Origin: JAYREN01 sp963663375
GTDB taxonomy: Bacteria > Acidobacteriota > Holophagae > Holophagales > Holophagaceae
Direction of reading: 5' to 3'
Assembly: GCA_963663375.1 (NCBI GenBank)
Contig: OY760195.1
Coordinates: forward strand, 310,001 to 374,000
DNA length: 64,000 bases
Shown here: positions 1 to 8,499 of the stretch, one piece after another
How the letters are laid out: each line of letters opens with the position of its first letter
Position numbering within the stretch: the first letter of the stretch is position 1
Made by a program: the position numbers and the translations under genes
Notes under the pieces: model-generated
What the model was told of the DNA's origin: nothing
Database searches by the model: none
Seen by the model: the letters and a program-made list of their open reading frames with translations, nothing else

Positions 1-1354
1 CTGCCTTGGCGTGCCAGATGCGGGTCATGATGTAGGCGCCGATGAGACTGAAGGGGATGATGCAGCCCACCCAGACCCAGGCATGGGCCGGGACGTGGCC
101 GTGGGTGGCGACGCCATCCCATCCGTAGTTCTTGAATACCCAGCCAAGACCAAACCCCGTGAGTCCACTGCCCACGTACTGGATGCCATCCAGGGCACCC
201 GTCACAGTGGCTGCGGCCTTGCGTCCCCCGAAATCCATGCTGGCAGTGCCACTCAGCATGCCGTGGACGCCGAAGATGAACATGGCCGTGAGGCCCAGCA
301 GCACGATGGCCCAGACTTGGCCACCGAAGCTGTCTCTCCCAAAGGAGAAGCCCAGGAGGATGAGCATCATGACCTGGATCAGGTAGAACAGAAAGGCCAC
401 GGGCGGTCGCCGGGACTGGAAGAGCTTGTCGCTCATCCACCCGCAGAGCAGGCCACCGAGAATGCCTCCCACCATGAAGGCGATCCCCGTGGCCCAGAAG
501 AGCGAAGGCTGCCAACCCAGGATGTTGAGCTTGGGCAGGATCTTGGTGACGCCGTACACCTCGCTCAAATACTCCGTGAAATACAACATCACGCCCTGGC
601 GCACGAAGCCGGTGCAGAATTCGGCGAAGATGAGCGCCACGACTACGGGATTGTGAAAGACCTTGCGCATGAGGTCACCCCAGGGAAGGGGTTCATCCTC
701 GGCGTGGTGGGCGTTACTGCCGTCGCCGGTGTCGAAATCCGGATGCCCTGCATGGCTGGGGCGATTGCGCACCAGGAAATAGTCCACCACGAACATTACG
801 GCCATGGCCGCCGCGGGCACGATCCAGATCATCGTCCAGTGGAAGCGGGACAGGATCCATGCGCCGATGGTGGTGGCCAGGAAATAGCCGCTCGAAATCA
901 TGATGCCGAAGATGCCACCGAAAATTCCCCGCTCTCGCACATGGAACCAGGTGCTGTTCACCTTCACCACGCTGAGGGCGCCAAAACTCTGGAAATACAT
1001 ATTTCCGCTCCAGAGCAGGCTCATGGAGAGCAGGAGCTGGGTGGTATGGCCGTTGAGGAACATCAGGCCGATGAGGAGATTGACGATCGCGGCGCCCGCA
1101 GCTCCGACCAGGATGGCCTTCCGCCCCCCGAAGCGGTCCGCGAGAGGTCCGTTGAGGGCGACGGCCAGGCCATAGGTCCAGAAACCTGCCGTGGCGATCC
1201 ACCCCATCTGCAGCTTGTCCAGGTGGTACCAAGCCCCGATATCGTTCTTCACCACGTTGAAGTTGTAGCGGCCCATGTAGAGAGTCGCGTAGGTGAGTCC
1301 CAAGGGGAACCAGTTCAGGAATCGACGAAAGCGAAAGGCGGGGCTGTGGTCCAC
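1..1354 (-). CDS. MFS transporter, organophosphate antiporter-like (partial, C-terminus outside window)
   Basis: The frame stays open from a GTG at 1354 to the window edge, so about 451 residues are visible and the C-terminus is missing. GGAG lies 6 nt before the GTG, and an in-frame TAG lies a few codons upstream, which fixes the start. The protein is strongly hydrophobic, with roughly twelve membrane segments. YMGRYNFN sits at residues 26-33 and LADRFGGRKA follows helix 2, as in the GlpT/UhpT branch of the major facilitator superfamily, which exchanges phosphorylated solutes for phosphate at the inner membrane. The substrate cannot be read from the sequence. It lies 89 nt downstream of the leuA-like gene on the same strand and may be the last gene of a ppx - leuA-like - transporter unit. 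Confidence 0.85.
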   Translation of the reverse strand, partial: MDHSPAFRFRRFLNWFPLGLTYATLYMGRYNFNVVKNDIGAWYHLDKLQMGWIATAGFWTYGLAVALNGPLADRFGGRKAILVGAAGAAIVNLLIGLMFLNGHTTQLLLSMSLLWSGNMYFQSFGALSVVKVNSTWFHVRERGIFGGIFGIMISSGYFLATTIGAWILSRFHWTMIWIVPAAAMAVMFVVDYFLVRNRPSHAGHPDFDTGDGSNAHHAEDEPLPWGDLMRKVFHNPVVVALIFAEFCTGFVRQGVMLYFTEYLSEVYGVTKILPKLNILGWQPSLFWATGIAFMVGGILGGLLCGWMSDKLFQSRRPPVAFLFYLIQVMMLILLGFSFGRDSFGGQVWAIVLLGLTAMFIFGVHGMLSGTASMDFGGRKAAATVTGALDGIQYVGSGLTGFGLGWVFKNYGWDGVATHGHVPAHAWVWVGCIIPFSLIGAYIMTRIWHAKA

Positions 1355-1443
1355 GGCGGCTCCAAGGGGCGCTGTTCTCTACCAGCCTAGACTACAGATC
1401 CGTGCCACTCCAGCAACGAGGCTGTGACGGCGGATCAGGTGTT

Positions 1444-2649
1444 CTAGAGAGCGCTGCGGATTTCGCCTTCTGTGAGAATCCTGTGGCTCTGCTTGGCCAG
1501 GGCCAGGATGCGCTCGATGCGCTCGACTGTGGGGTCGTAGCCGTTCATCTCGAGCCAGAAGACGACATTGCTGTGGCCCGCCACGGGGCCAATCTCGATC
1601 TCCTGGCGGCGATCCACCAGGGCGGCGGGGACGCCGGAGTAGACCGCGTCTGCCAGTTCCACATCGCCGCGGCGTAGGGCCTTCACGATGGCGGCGGCGT
1701 GCACGCCCGTGCCCGTGCGGAAGGCGTCCCGGCCCAACATCGGGTAGTTGGCGGGAATCTGGATGCCACAGAGGTCCGCCACGCGGTTCGCGAGGGCTGG
1801 GAGATCAGTGAGATTGCCTTGCCACAGCCCCAGGAGCAGGAAGTTCATCATCAACTGGTCCAGCGCCACATTGCCGCAGCGCTCGCCGATGCCTAGGATG
1901 GTGCCGTGCAGGCGGTCGGCCCCGGCCCTGTAGGCCGCCACGGCATTGGCCACACCGAGGCCCCGGTCATTGTGGCCGTGCCATTCCATTTCCACGGGGC
2001 GTCCCTGAAGGATCTCCTCCTTCACGAATCGGACCAGATTGGCGGTGCCTTCGGGGGTGGCGTGGCCGCAGGTGTCCGAGAGGCAGATGGCATGGGCGCC
2101 TTCGTCCAGGGCGGCGCCGTAGATGGCCTTCAGATGCTCGGGGCGACTGCGGGTGGTGTCCTCGGTCACGAAGATCACCCGCACGTTGTTGCGCCGACAA
2201 AAGGCCACGGCGTGGCGGGTGAGGGTCACCAGATAGTCCAGATCCCAGCCTTCCACATCCATGCGGATGGGACTCGAACCCAGGAAGGTGCTGGCCTGGA
2301 GGGGCAGGCCCACCCGCTGCTGGATCTCGGCGATCTGGGCCAGTTCCACTTCCACCGTGCGCACGGCGGCGCTGGGCTGGAGGCGCAGCCGATGATCGCG
2401 GATCTCGATCATCAGGGCCTTCACCGCGGCCATGGCCTTGGGCCCGGCGCTGGGCATGCCCAGGTCGATGGCATCGACGCCAAGCCGGGCCAAGCGGTGC
2501 AGCAGATCGCGCTTGGCGGGCAGGTCCGGATCCGTGACGGAGGGGCTCTGGAGGCCATCCCGCAGGGTCTCGTCGTGGAACAGGGGCCGTCGAGGGGAGG
2601 CTACGGCACCCTCGGTATTCCAGTCGTGGATGAGATCCTGGAGGCTCAT
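1444..2649 (-). CDS. 2-isopropylmalate synthase / homocitrate synthase family protein
   Basis: A 401-residue DRE-TIM metallolyase. The N-terminal active-site strand reads FHDETLRDGLQS (about residues 24-35), carrying the conserved Arg-Asp pair. A metal-binding region reads EWHGHNDRGLGVAN, followed by GIGERCGNVALDQ, which closely resembles LeuA. These enzymes condense acetyl-CoA with a 2-oxoacid. The protein is about 100 residues shorter than LeuA and lacks room for the LeuA allosteric domain, so homocitrate synthase or another Claisen condensation is possible. Its ATG overlaps the stop of the upstream ppx gene (ATGA), suggesting coupled translation. A leuB-like gene is present at 25-26 kb but is not linked to it. 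Confidence 0.78.
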   Translation of the reverse strand: MSLQDLIHDWNTEGAVASPRRPLFHDETLRDGLQSPSVTDPDLPAKRDLLHRLARLGVDAIDLGMPSAGPKAMAAVKALMIEIRDHRLRLQPSAAVRTVEVELAQIAEIQQRVGLPLQASTFLGSSPIRMDVEGWDLDYLVTLTRHAVAFCRRNNVRVIFVTEDTTRSRPEHLKAIYGAALDEGAHAICLSDTCGHATPEGTANLVRFVKEEILQGRPVEMEWHGHNDRGLGVANAVAAYRAGADRLHGTILGIGERCGNVALDQLMMNFLLLGLWQGNLTDLPALANRVADLCGIQIPANYPMLGRDAFRTGTGVHAAAIVKALRRGDVELADAVYSGVPAALVDRRQEIEIGPVAGHSNVVFWLEMNGYDPTVERIERILALAKQSHRILTEGEIRSAL

Positions 2650-4145
2650 CCGACGGGCACCACTTTTACGGGGCGGTCGAGGATGCGGAAGAGGAGTTTT
2701 CCCTTGTCCTGGAGGGCCTCCAGTTCCGGGCGAAGATCGCCCGCGCCGTGGACCAGCAGTCGGGCCTCGTCGGCATCGACCTCCAGACGCACGTCCCGCA
2801 CGAGTTGTCGGCGCCTGCGATCCAGCGCATCGGCTACCCGCACAATGGCGGCCAGCTTCTCCACCACCTGCCGGTGCCAGGGCGCCAGCAGGGCGAAGGC
2901 CTCGTGCTTGCGCATATCCGGCGCCTTGCCCCGATGAAAGCGCACGATCTGGCTGATGATTTCCCCTTCCTTGGGCCAGAACCCCGGCAGGCTCGCGTTC
3001 TGGATCAGGTAGGCGCCGTGCTTCTGGTGGCTCTTTTCGGCGATGCTCAGCCCCACATCGTGGAGTCGAGCCGCGTAGCCGAGGAGTTCGCGTTCGGTTT
3101 CCCCCAGCTCGAAGGAAGGGCGGAGATCCAGGAAGAGTCGATCCGCCAGGGTCTGCACATGGCGGCTGTGGCCGGGATCGGGGTCCAGACGCTCGGCGAA
3201 GGTTTCCACCGATTGCCGCCGCCGCTCGGGCAGGGCGGGCAGGGCCACGCCACCATGGCGCAAGGCCTCCCAGATCATGCCCTCCCGCAGACCCACCGGA
3301 AGACAGCGCACTTGGGTGGCCTCGAGCCAGCGCAGCAGACCCAGGGCCCAGGTCGCGCCCACGTGCAGCACCTCGGCCCGCTTGGGGTCGACGCCCAGGG
3401 TCGCGGCCCGCTCCTGGGCCGTGGTGCGCCAGAGCTTCCGCTCGAAGCGCAGGAGCTCTTCCCGGGTGAAGGCCGAATCTCCACTGGAACCCTTGGCCAG
3501 ATCCGTGAGGGTACCCGAGGTGCCGAGCACCAGCACCGTGGCTGGGAGGTCCGTGGGCAGTCCCTTGCTGGCCTTCTTGAGCACCTTGCGGATGAACTTC
3601 CCCAGCCGGACCAAGTCCTCGGGGGTGGGTGGATTGGCCGTGGGCACCGCATCCGCCAGGCGCTGGAGGCCCCAGGGCAGGCTGATGCTGGCGGGCACGC
3701 GCTCGCCATGCACCCAGGTCAGCTCGGTGCTGCCGCCACCGATATCCATGAGTACGGCGGGTTCGTCGGGAAAGGGGATGGCTCGGCTCACGGCGAGATG
3801 GATGAGCCGAGCCTCCTCCTCACCGGAGATCACTCGGATGGGGATGCCCAGCTTCCCGGCCTCGGAAATGAAGAGCGGCGCATTGGCAGCCTCCCGCAGG
3901 GCCGCCGTGCCGCAGGCCATGAGAGTGTCGCACTGGAAGCCGCGGATCACCTCCGCCATCAGGGCGAGCGTCTCCAGGCCCGCCTGGAAGGCCTCGGGGG
4001 CGATCTCGCCGGTTTTGGCAATGCCCCGGGCCAGCTTCACCATGGTCTTCTCACGGGTAAGCACCCGCTGGTTGCCCACGGGATCCGCCTCCACGATCAC
4101 CAAGTGGATGGAGTTGGAACCAACGTCGATGGCCGCGATTTTCAT
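2646..4145 (-). CDS. ppx: Ppx/GppA family exopolyphosphatase / pppGpp phosphohydrolase
   Basis: A 499-residue protein starting MKIAAIDVGSNSIHLVIVE at 4145. The DVGSNS phosphate loop near residue 6 and LMDIGGGSTEL further on are the two nucleotide/phosphate-binding loops of the actin-fold Ppx/GppA family, which hydrolyses polyphosphate or converts pppGpp to ppGpp. The C-terminal part contains LGYAARLHDVGLSI, an HD-type helical domain seen in longer members. A longer open frame continues upstream but runs antisense through the fba gene, so the MKIAAID start is preferred. It is divergent from fba across a 78-nt promoter gap and overlaps the next gene by 4 nt. Which of the two activities dominates cannot be told. 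Confidence 0.88.
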   Translation of the reverse strand: MKIAAIDVGSNSIHLVIVEADPVGNQRVLTREKTMVKLARGIAKTGEIAPEAFQAGLETLALMAEVIRGFQCDTLMACGTAALREAANAPLFISEAGKLGIPIRVISGEEEARLIHLAVSRAIPFPDEPAVLMDIGGGSTELTWVHGERVPASISLPWGLQRLADAVPTANPPTPEDLVRLGKFIRKVLKKASKGLPTDLPATVLVLGTSGTLTDLAKGSSGDSAFTREELLRFERKLWRTTAQERAATLGVDPKRAEVLHVGATWALGLLRWLEATQVRCLPVGLREGMIWEALRHGGVALPALPERRRQSVETFAERLDPDPGHSRHVQTLADRLFLDLRPSFELGETERELLGYAARLHDVGLSIAEKSHQKHGAYLIQNASLPGFWPKEGEIISQIVRFHRGKAPDMRKHEAFALLAPWHRQVVEKLAAIVRVADALDRRRRQLVRDVRLEVDADEARLLVHGAGDLRPELEALQDKGKLLFRILDRPVKVVPVG

Positions 4146-4223
4146 GGTGAGGTTCCCTGGGAACATCCTGGCAAGATCTCGCTCGGATTGATAGGTTGGA
4201 AAGGCGCATCTGCGGAGGATCCA

Positions 4224-5249
4224 ATGCCCGTCGTCAAGCCGGCCCAATACATCAAGCTCCTGGAAAAGGCCAAGCAGGAGAAATTCGCCCTTCCTGCCTT
4301 CAACGTGACCTCCACCGAGACCACCAATGCGGTGCTGCTGGGGCTCAAGACGGCGGGTGCGGACGGCATCATCCAGGTTTCCACCGGCGGCGCTGAGTTC
4401 ATGAGCGGTCTGGGCGTGAAGGACATGGCCAAGGGCGCCATTGCCCTGGCCAACTACGTTCACTACATGGCCGAGCACTACGACGTGAACGTGGCCCTGC
4501 ACACGGACCACTGCCATCCCAAGTACCTCGAGGGTTTCATACTGCCCCTCATTGCCGAGACCGAGCGCCGCCGGGCTGCGGGCCAGGGCAATCTCTTCAA
4601 CGCCCACATGTTCGATGGCAGTGAACTGCCCCTGACGGAGAACATCGCCAAGTCGGCGGAGCTGCTCAAGCGCTGCGCCGCCGCGGAGATCATCCTCGAG
4701 GTGGAAATCGGGGTCGTGGGTGGCGAGGAAGACGGCCACGACACCTCCGGTGTGGCCAAGGACAAGCTCTACACCACGCCCCAGGACATGGTGGCCACCC
4801 AGCAGGCCCTGGCGCCCCTGGGCTGCTACATGCTGGCAGCCACCTTCGGCAACGTGCACGGGGTCTACAAGCCCGGCAACGTGAAGCTGAAGCCCACCAT
4901 CCTGCGGGATGGCCAGCAGGCCATCGCCAAGGCCTGCGGCGGGAGCTCCGCCATGCTGGTCTTCCACGGCGGTTCGGGATCGAGCCTCGAGGAGATCCAC
5001 GAGACCCTCGACTATGGCGTGATCAAGATGAACATCGACACGGACACCCAGTACGCCTTCACCCGGGCCATCGCCGATCACATGTTCAAGAACTACGATG
5101 GCGTGCTCAAGGTCGATGGCGAAGTGGGCAACAAGAAGGTCTTCGACCCCAGGCCCTACATGAAAAAGGCCGAACAGAGCATGGCCGATCGTGTGGTGCA
5201 GGCCTGCAGCGATCTGCGCTGCGCCGGCAAGAGCATGGGACGCTTCTGA
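4224..5249 (+). CDS. fba: class II fructose-bisphosphate aldolase
   Basis: 341 residues, ATG at 4224 with GGAGG centred 8 nt upstream. It matches the long class II aldolase type: LPAFNVTSTET at the N-terminus, the zinc-ligand motif TDHCHPK near residues 94-100, a glycine-rich ATFGNVHGVY loop and VFHGGSGSS, which binds the substrate phosphate. It interconverts fructose 1,6-bisphosphate with dihydroxyacetone phosphate and glyceraldehyde 3-phosphate in glycolysis and gluconeogenesis. It is a single gene facing aroF, with a repeat-type double hairpin in the gap between the two stops. Confidence 0.96.
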   Translation: MPVVKPAQYIKLLEKAKQEKFALPAFNVTSTETTNAVLLGLKTAGADGIIQVSTGGAEFMSGLGVKDMAKGAIALANYVHYMAEHYDVNVALHTDHCHPKYLEGFILPLIAETERRRAAGQGNLFNAHMFDGSELPLTENIAKSAELLKRCAAAEIILEVEIGVVGGEEDGHDTSGVAKDKLYTTPQDMVATQQALAPLGCYMLAATFGNVHGVYKPGNVKLKPTILRDGQQAIAKACGGSSAMLVFHGGSGSSLEEIHETLDYGVIKMNIDTDTQYAFTRAIADHMFKNYDGVLKVDGEVGNKKVFDPRPYMKKAEQSMADRVVQACSDLRCAGKSMGRF

Positions 5250-5270
5250 TTTTCTGCAAACAGGGGCGCA

Positions 5271-5355
5271 GACATGATGTCCGGGCTCTGCCTGGACATC
5301 ATGTGGGGGTTAAAGGGGGGACATCGCGAACCGTAGGGAGCAGGCGGTCCCCCCT
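5271..5355. repeat. R4 repeat copy A: double hairpin between convergent fba and aroF
   Basis: Two inverted repeats fill the gap. ACATGATGTCC (5272-5282) pairs perfectly with 5294-5304. AGGGGGGAC (5314-5322) pairs with 5347-5355, enclosing a 24-nt loop. Read on the minus strand, the GGGGACCGCCTGCTCCCTAC core matches the element at 21258-21331 with one difference. The element ends a few bases before the aroF stop. It is well placed to stop transcription from both sides, though no long T-run is present. Confidence 0.75.
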
Positions 5356-5360
5356 CTGCA

Positions 5361-6395
5361 TCAGAAGAGCAGCCTCGCCCGTTTCTCGATGCCGCGCACC
5401 ACTTCGTGGATGCCGCGCACCTGCTCCACCATCCGCAGAAAATCCGAGGGCAGCAGGGCCTGGGGGCCGTCGCTAAGGGCCCGGTCGGGCTGGCAGTGGG
5501 TCTCCACCAGCAGACCATCGGCCCCGGCGGCCACGGCGGCCCGGGCGCAGGGGATGACGAGATCGCGGCGCCCGGCCGCATGACTGGGGTCCGCCATGAC
5601 TGGCAGGTGAGTGAGGGCCTTGGCCGCCGGGATCACACTTACATCCAGAGTGTTGCGGGCGTGGTCGGCCCAGGTGCGGATGCCCCGCTCGCAGAGGATC
5701 ACATTGCGGTTGCCCTCGGACAACACATATTCGGCGGCGAAGAGCCATTCCTCCAGGGTGGCGGCGGGGCCGCGTTTCAGGAGAATGGGTTTCTCCGAGC
5801 GCCCGGCGCGGCGGAGCAGGGCGAAATTCTGCATATTGCGAGCGCCGATCTGCACCAGATCCGCCACCCGCTCCACCTCATCGAAGGTCTCCACCTCGGT
5901 GGCCTCGGTTACGATCCCCAGGTCGAAGGTGGCCCTCACGTCCTCCAGCAGTCGCAGGGCCTCGAGCCCCAGTCCCTGAAAGGCGTAGGGGCTAGTGCGG
6001 GGCTTGTAGGCACCGGCCCGCAGCAATCTCACGCCGCTCTCGGCCACGTACCGCGCCACGGTGAAGAGCTGCTCGCGACTCTCCACGCCGCAGGGGCCCG
6101 CCACGATGGCCAAGTCCTCGCCGCCGATCTGAACCCCTCGAACCTCCACGAGGGTGCGCCCCGCCGCTACGTCGGTGCCCGCCAGCTTGTAGGGCGAAGT
6201 GATGGGCACCACCTTGGCCACGCCGCCCATGGGCTCGAGGCGATCCGGCTTCAGGGCCTGGGAGGCATGGGGCGCCAGGATGCTGAGGGCCTCCGGGCTT
6301 TCCTGGAGGTGAGCCCGCACACCAGCGCCCTCGAGCAGTTCGAGGACGGCCTGGACCTGCTGAGGCGTGGCGCCCCGTTCCATCAGGATGAGCAT
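5361..6395 (-). CDS. aroF: 3-deoxy-7-phosphoheptulonate synthase (DAHP synthase)
   Basis: 344 residues from ATG 6395, with GGGAG about 8 nt upstream. It is the AroF-I beta / AroAII-like form: an N-terminal domain of about 70-90 residues resembling the ferredoxin-like regulatory domain (MLILMERGATPQQV), then the barrel with VAGPCGVES near residues 105-113, LRAGAYKPRTSPY, QIGARNMQNF, LLKRG and PVMADPSHAAGRR. It condenses phosphoenolpyruvate with erythrose 4-phosphate, the first step of the shikimate pathway. The N-terminal domain suggests feedback control. A longer open frame to 6542 has no ribosome site and is not used. It is divergent from the lipoprotein gene at 6569. Confidence 0.95.
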   Translation of the reverse strand: MLILMERGATPQQVQAVLELLEGAGVRAHLQESPEALSILAPHASQALKPDRLEPMGGVAKVVPITSPYKLAGTDVAAGRTLVEVRGVQIGGEDLAIVAGPCGVESREQLFTVARYVAESGVRLLRAGAYKPRTSPYAFQGLGLEALRLLEDVRATFDLGIVTEATEVETFDEVERVADLVQIGARNMQNFALLRRAGRSEKPILLKRGPAATLEEWLFAAEYVLSEGNRNVILCERGIRTWADHARNTLDVSVIPAAKALTHLPVMADPSHAAGRRDLVIPCARAAVAAGADGLLVETHCQPDRALSDGPQALLPSDFLRMVEQVRGIHEVVRGIEKRARLLF

Positions 6396-6568
6396 TGGGT
6401 TTCTCCCCTTTGAGCATGGTACGCCGTGGCCCAGATTTCTGGCACGGCCCTTGAGATGCTTTCTGGAAGGGTTGCAACCTGTTCCCGGGTCCAGGCGGTT
6501 AGGATGCTTCTTGAATCGTTTCGCCGCCTGCTTGTTGCCCAAGCCGATCGAGTCATGCGAGGTGCCCC

Positions 6569-7372
6569 ATGAAACGCCTGTTCGCCACGCTCCCCGTGAT
6601 CCTCCTGCTGGCCTGTCAACGCCCAGAGGTGGAGGCCTTCAAGCGCAACCCCGCCCCGATCACCGTGACCTTCGCCATCCCCAAGGACATTCCCCAGGGC
6701 GAGGATGTGAAGCGAGAGTATTCCGCCGCCCTCCGAGCCAAGCTCGCCACCCGCACCATGGTGGTGCCGGAAGGCGTCAAGGCACCGGAGAATGCCGCGG
6801 AACTGCGGGTGACCATTACGGAGATGCGGGCGGCTCGCCAGTCGGACCCCTCACCCGCCGCAGTGGGCGTGGTGACCGGCGTGGCCGTGGGCACCCTCAG
6901 CGCCCTCGCGGGCAACCGGGATGCGATCTTCGACGGTTTCTTCTGGGGCCTCTGGGCCGGGGGAAATGCCTCGGCGAGTCGGCGGAATGATGTGGCTCGA
7001 TTGGGCTACCGGCCTCAGCAGATGGAAGCTCAGGTGGGCCTGTACCGGGCCGGTGATCCGGAGCCCCTGGATACCTTCGCCATCGAGCCCTTGGAGGTGA
7101 TCGACGCCATGGATCCCCTCCGCGACGCGGACAAGGAAGACGAATTCCGCATCCGGGAAGAGGAGGCCAAGGCCTTCGCGCGGGTGGTGGTCTTCAAGAT
7201 CCAGGAGCGATTCAAGTGGCTGCCCCTGGCCAAGCCGAGCTGGTACGGCGTGAGGGGGGGCCTTCGCGAGGAGGACGAGATGCCCACCACGCCCAAAATC
7301 GAAGAGCCCAAGGCAGAAGAAACGCCCAAGGTCCCGGAACCCCCTCCGGTGCCCGAGTCCGAGAAGGACTGA
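6569..7372 (+). CDS. lipoprotein of unknown function
   Basis: 267 residues. The N-terminus MKRLFATLPVILLLAC is a lipoprotein signal with the cleavage Cys at residue 16. A soluble part with a predicted beta-rich region follows, then a glycine/alanine-rich stretch (AAVGVVTGVAVGTLSALAG, about residues 94-112) that could insert in or lie along a membrane. The last 35 residues are a Pro/Glu/Lys tail. I do not recognise a family with certainty; it recalls small envelope lipoproteins of the DUF4410 kind. The next gene starts 3 nt downstream, so the two are probably co-transcribed. Confidence 0.7.
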   Translation: MKRLFATLPVILLLACQRPEVEAFKRNPAPITVTFAIPKDIPQGEDVKREYSAALRAKLATRTMVVPEGVKAPENAAELRVTITEMRAARQSDPSPAAVGVVTGVAVGTLSALAGNRDAIFDGFFWGLWAGGNASASRRNDVARLGYRPQQMEAQVGLYRAGDPEPLDTFAIEPLEVIDAMDPLRDADKEDEFRIREEEAKAFARVVVFKIQERFKWLPLAKPSWYGVRGGLREEDEMPTTPKIEEPKAEETPKVPEPPPVPESEKD

Positions 7373-7375
7373 TCC

Positions 7376-8098
7376 ATGGAGGCGGCCGCCCTTCGCTGCC
7401 CTTCCTGCGGCGCGGCCGTGGTCGAGGAAGATGTCCAGTGCCCCTATTGTCGTTCCCAGTTGGCGACGGTCGCGTGTCCCAACTGCTTCGGGCTGGTCTC
7501 CCTGCGGGCGCGGCACTGTTCCCACTGCGGCACGGCGATCCAGACTCTGGAACATGCCCCTTCCGACCACGGCTGTCCGGATTGCCGCATTCCTCTGGCG
7601 GCGACCCAGGTGGGTGGTCTGGAGGTTGAACAATGTCATCGCTGCGGAGGCCTGTGGCTGCCCCTCGAGCTCTTTGAGCGCATCGCGGCGGATCGGGAAA
7701 CCCGGGGCGGTGTGCTCGGGGCCCTGCCGGGTGGCCTGGACAAAGGCGAGATCCGGGAAACCGCGGTGCGCTACCGTCCCTGTCCCCAGTGCGGCAATCT
7801 GATGAACCGCACCAACTACGGCCGGATCTCCGGTGTGGTGCTCGACGCCTGCAAGCACCATGGACTCTGGTTTGACCGCGATGAACTGCGGCGGGTACTG
7901 GCCTTCATCGAGGGCGGTGGTCTGGACCGATCCCGGGAGCGACAAATCAAGGAACTGGAAGAGAAGAAACGTCAGGCCAACCTTGCGCCGCCACCGGCCA
8001 TCGCCGGCTGGACTGAGGTTCCGACCCGGTCCAGTGGGCCCGGCCTGCTCGATCTGCTGGACGCGGTGGAAGGGCTGATTCAGCGGGTGCGGCGGTAG
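7376..8098 (+). CDS. zinc-ribbon protein with two TFIIB-type zinc fingers
   Basis: 240 residues rich in Cys pairs. There are two CxxC knuckles in the first 35 residues (CPSCGAA, CPYC), another pair CPNC...CSHCG, then CPDC...CHRCGGLWL, a zf-TFIIB type domain with the typical GGLWL ending. A second such domain reads CPQCGN...CKHHGLWFD. The C-terminal 70 residues are charged, helical and partly coiled coil (KELEEKKRQA). This architecture is common in uncharacterised bacterial proteins thought to bind zinc and perhaps nucleic acid or protein. It is co-directional with the preceding lipoprotein gene (3-nt gap). Confidence 0.8.
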   Translation: MEAAALRCPSCGAAVVEEDVQCPYCRSQLATVACPNCFGLVSLRARHCSHCGTAIQTLEHAPSDHGCPDCRIPLAATQVGGLEVEQCHRCGGLWLPLELFERIAADRETRGGVLGALPGGLDKGEIRETAVRYRPCPQCGNLMNRTNYGRISGVVLDACKHHGLWFDRDELRRVLAFIEGGGLDRSRERQIKELEEKKRQANLAPPPAIAGWTEVPTRSSGPGLLDLLDAVEGLIQRVRR

Positions 8099-8124
8099 GG
8101 TACCTGGAACCGTTCAGCATTCTG

Positions 8125-8480
8125 AAAAGGATTGGTTCTTCGCGCATTTGCGGGAAGGCCTCCAGCACTGGCCCATCGCCCCGTATACCGCGCCCAAAAG
8201 CTCAGGCCACGAAGTCACACGAAGAAATCCGGGAGTGCTCGGTCCCAGGTCATCCAGGGCTTTGCCCTCCATCCGCGTTTGCGCGGATGGCTTCGCGGGC
8301 GGTGGCCCGGTCGGCTTCCAGGGGCCGAATGTGCCACCGCTCGCGAAGGGATGACCGTCGTTGTGCCGAGACCCCTTCGCGTGTCTTCGTGCCCGCCCAC
8401 AGGGCGGCTTCGCGTGCCTTCGTGGCAATCTTTGATCCTTTCGAAGGATGTGCCCTAATCCGTGAAGAACCGATCTTTTA
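8125..8480 (+). repeat. R1 repeat copy 1, hairpin element with terminal inverted repeats
   Basis: This fills most of the 401-bp gap between two convergent genes. The left end GGATTGGTTCTTCGCGCA (8129-8146) is an imperfect inverted copy of the right end, GTGAAGAACCGATC at 8462-8475. Just inside, words of the CACGAAG type near 8207-8225 face CTTCGTG/CTTCGCG words near 8371-8432, so the unit can fold into a long imperfect hairpin. The left 80 bp aligns with the elements at 53061 and 56430 (reverse). No plausible gene is present: open frames here have no ribosome sites and read low-complexity sequence. Confidence 0.8.
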
Positions 8481-8499
8481 TGGCACTTCAAGGCTGCGA

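Noticed and set aside
2748..4223. A very long plus-strand open frame joined to the front of fba (833 codons in all)
   Set aside because: It runs antisense to the Ppx/GppA gene, whose motifs are complete. The aldolase begins at 4224 with its own GGAGG site.
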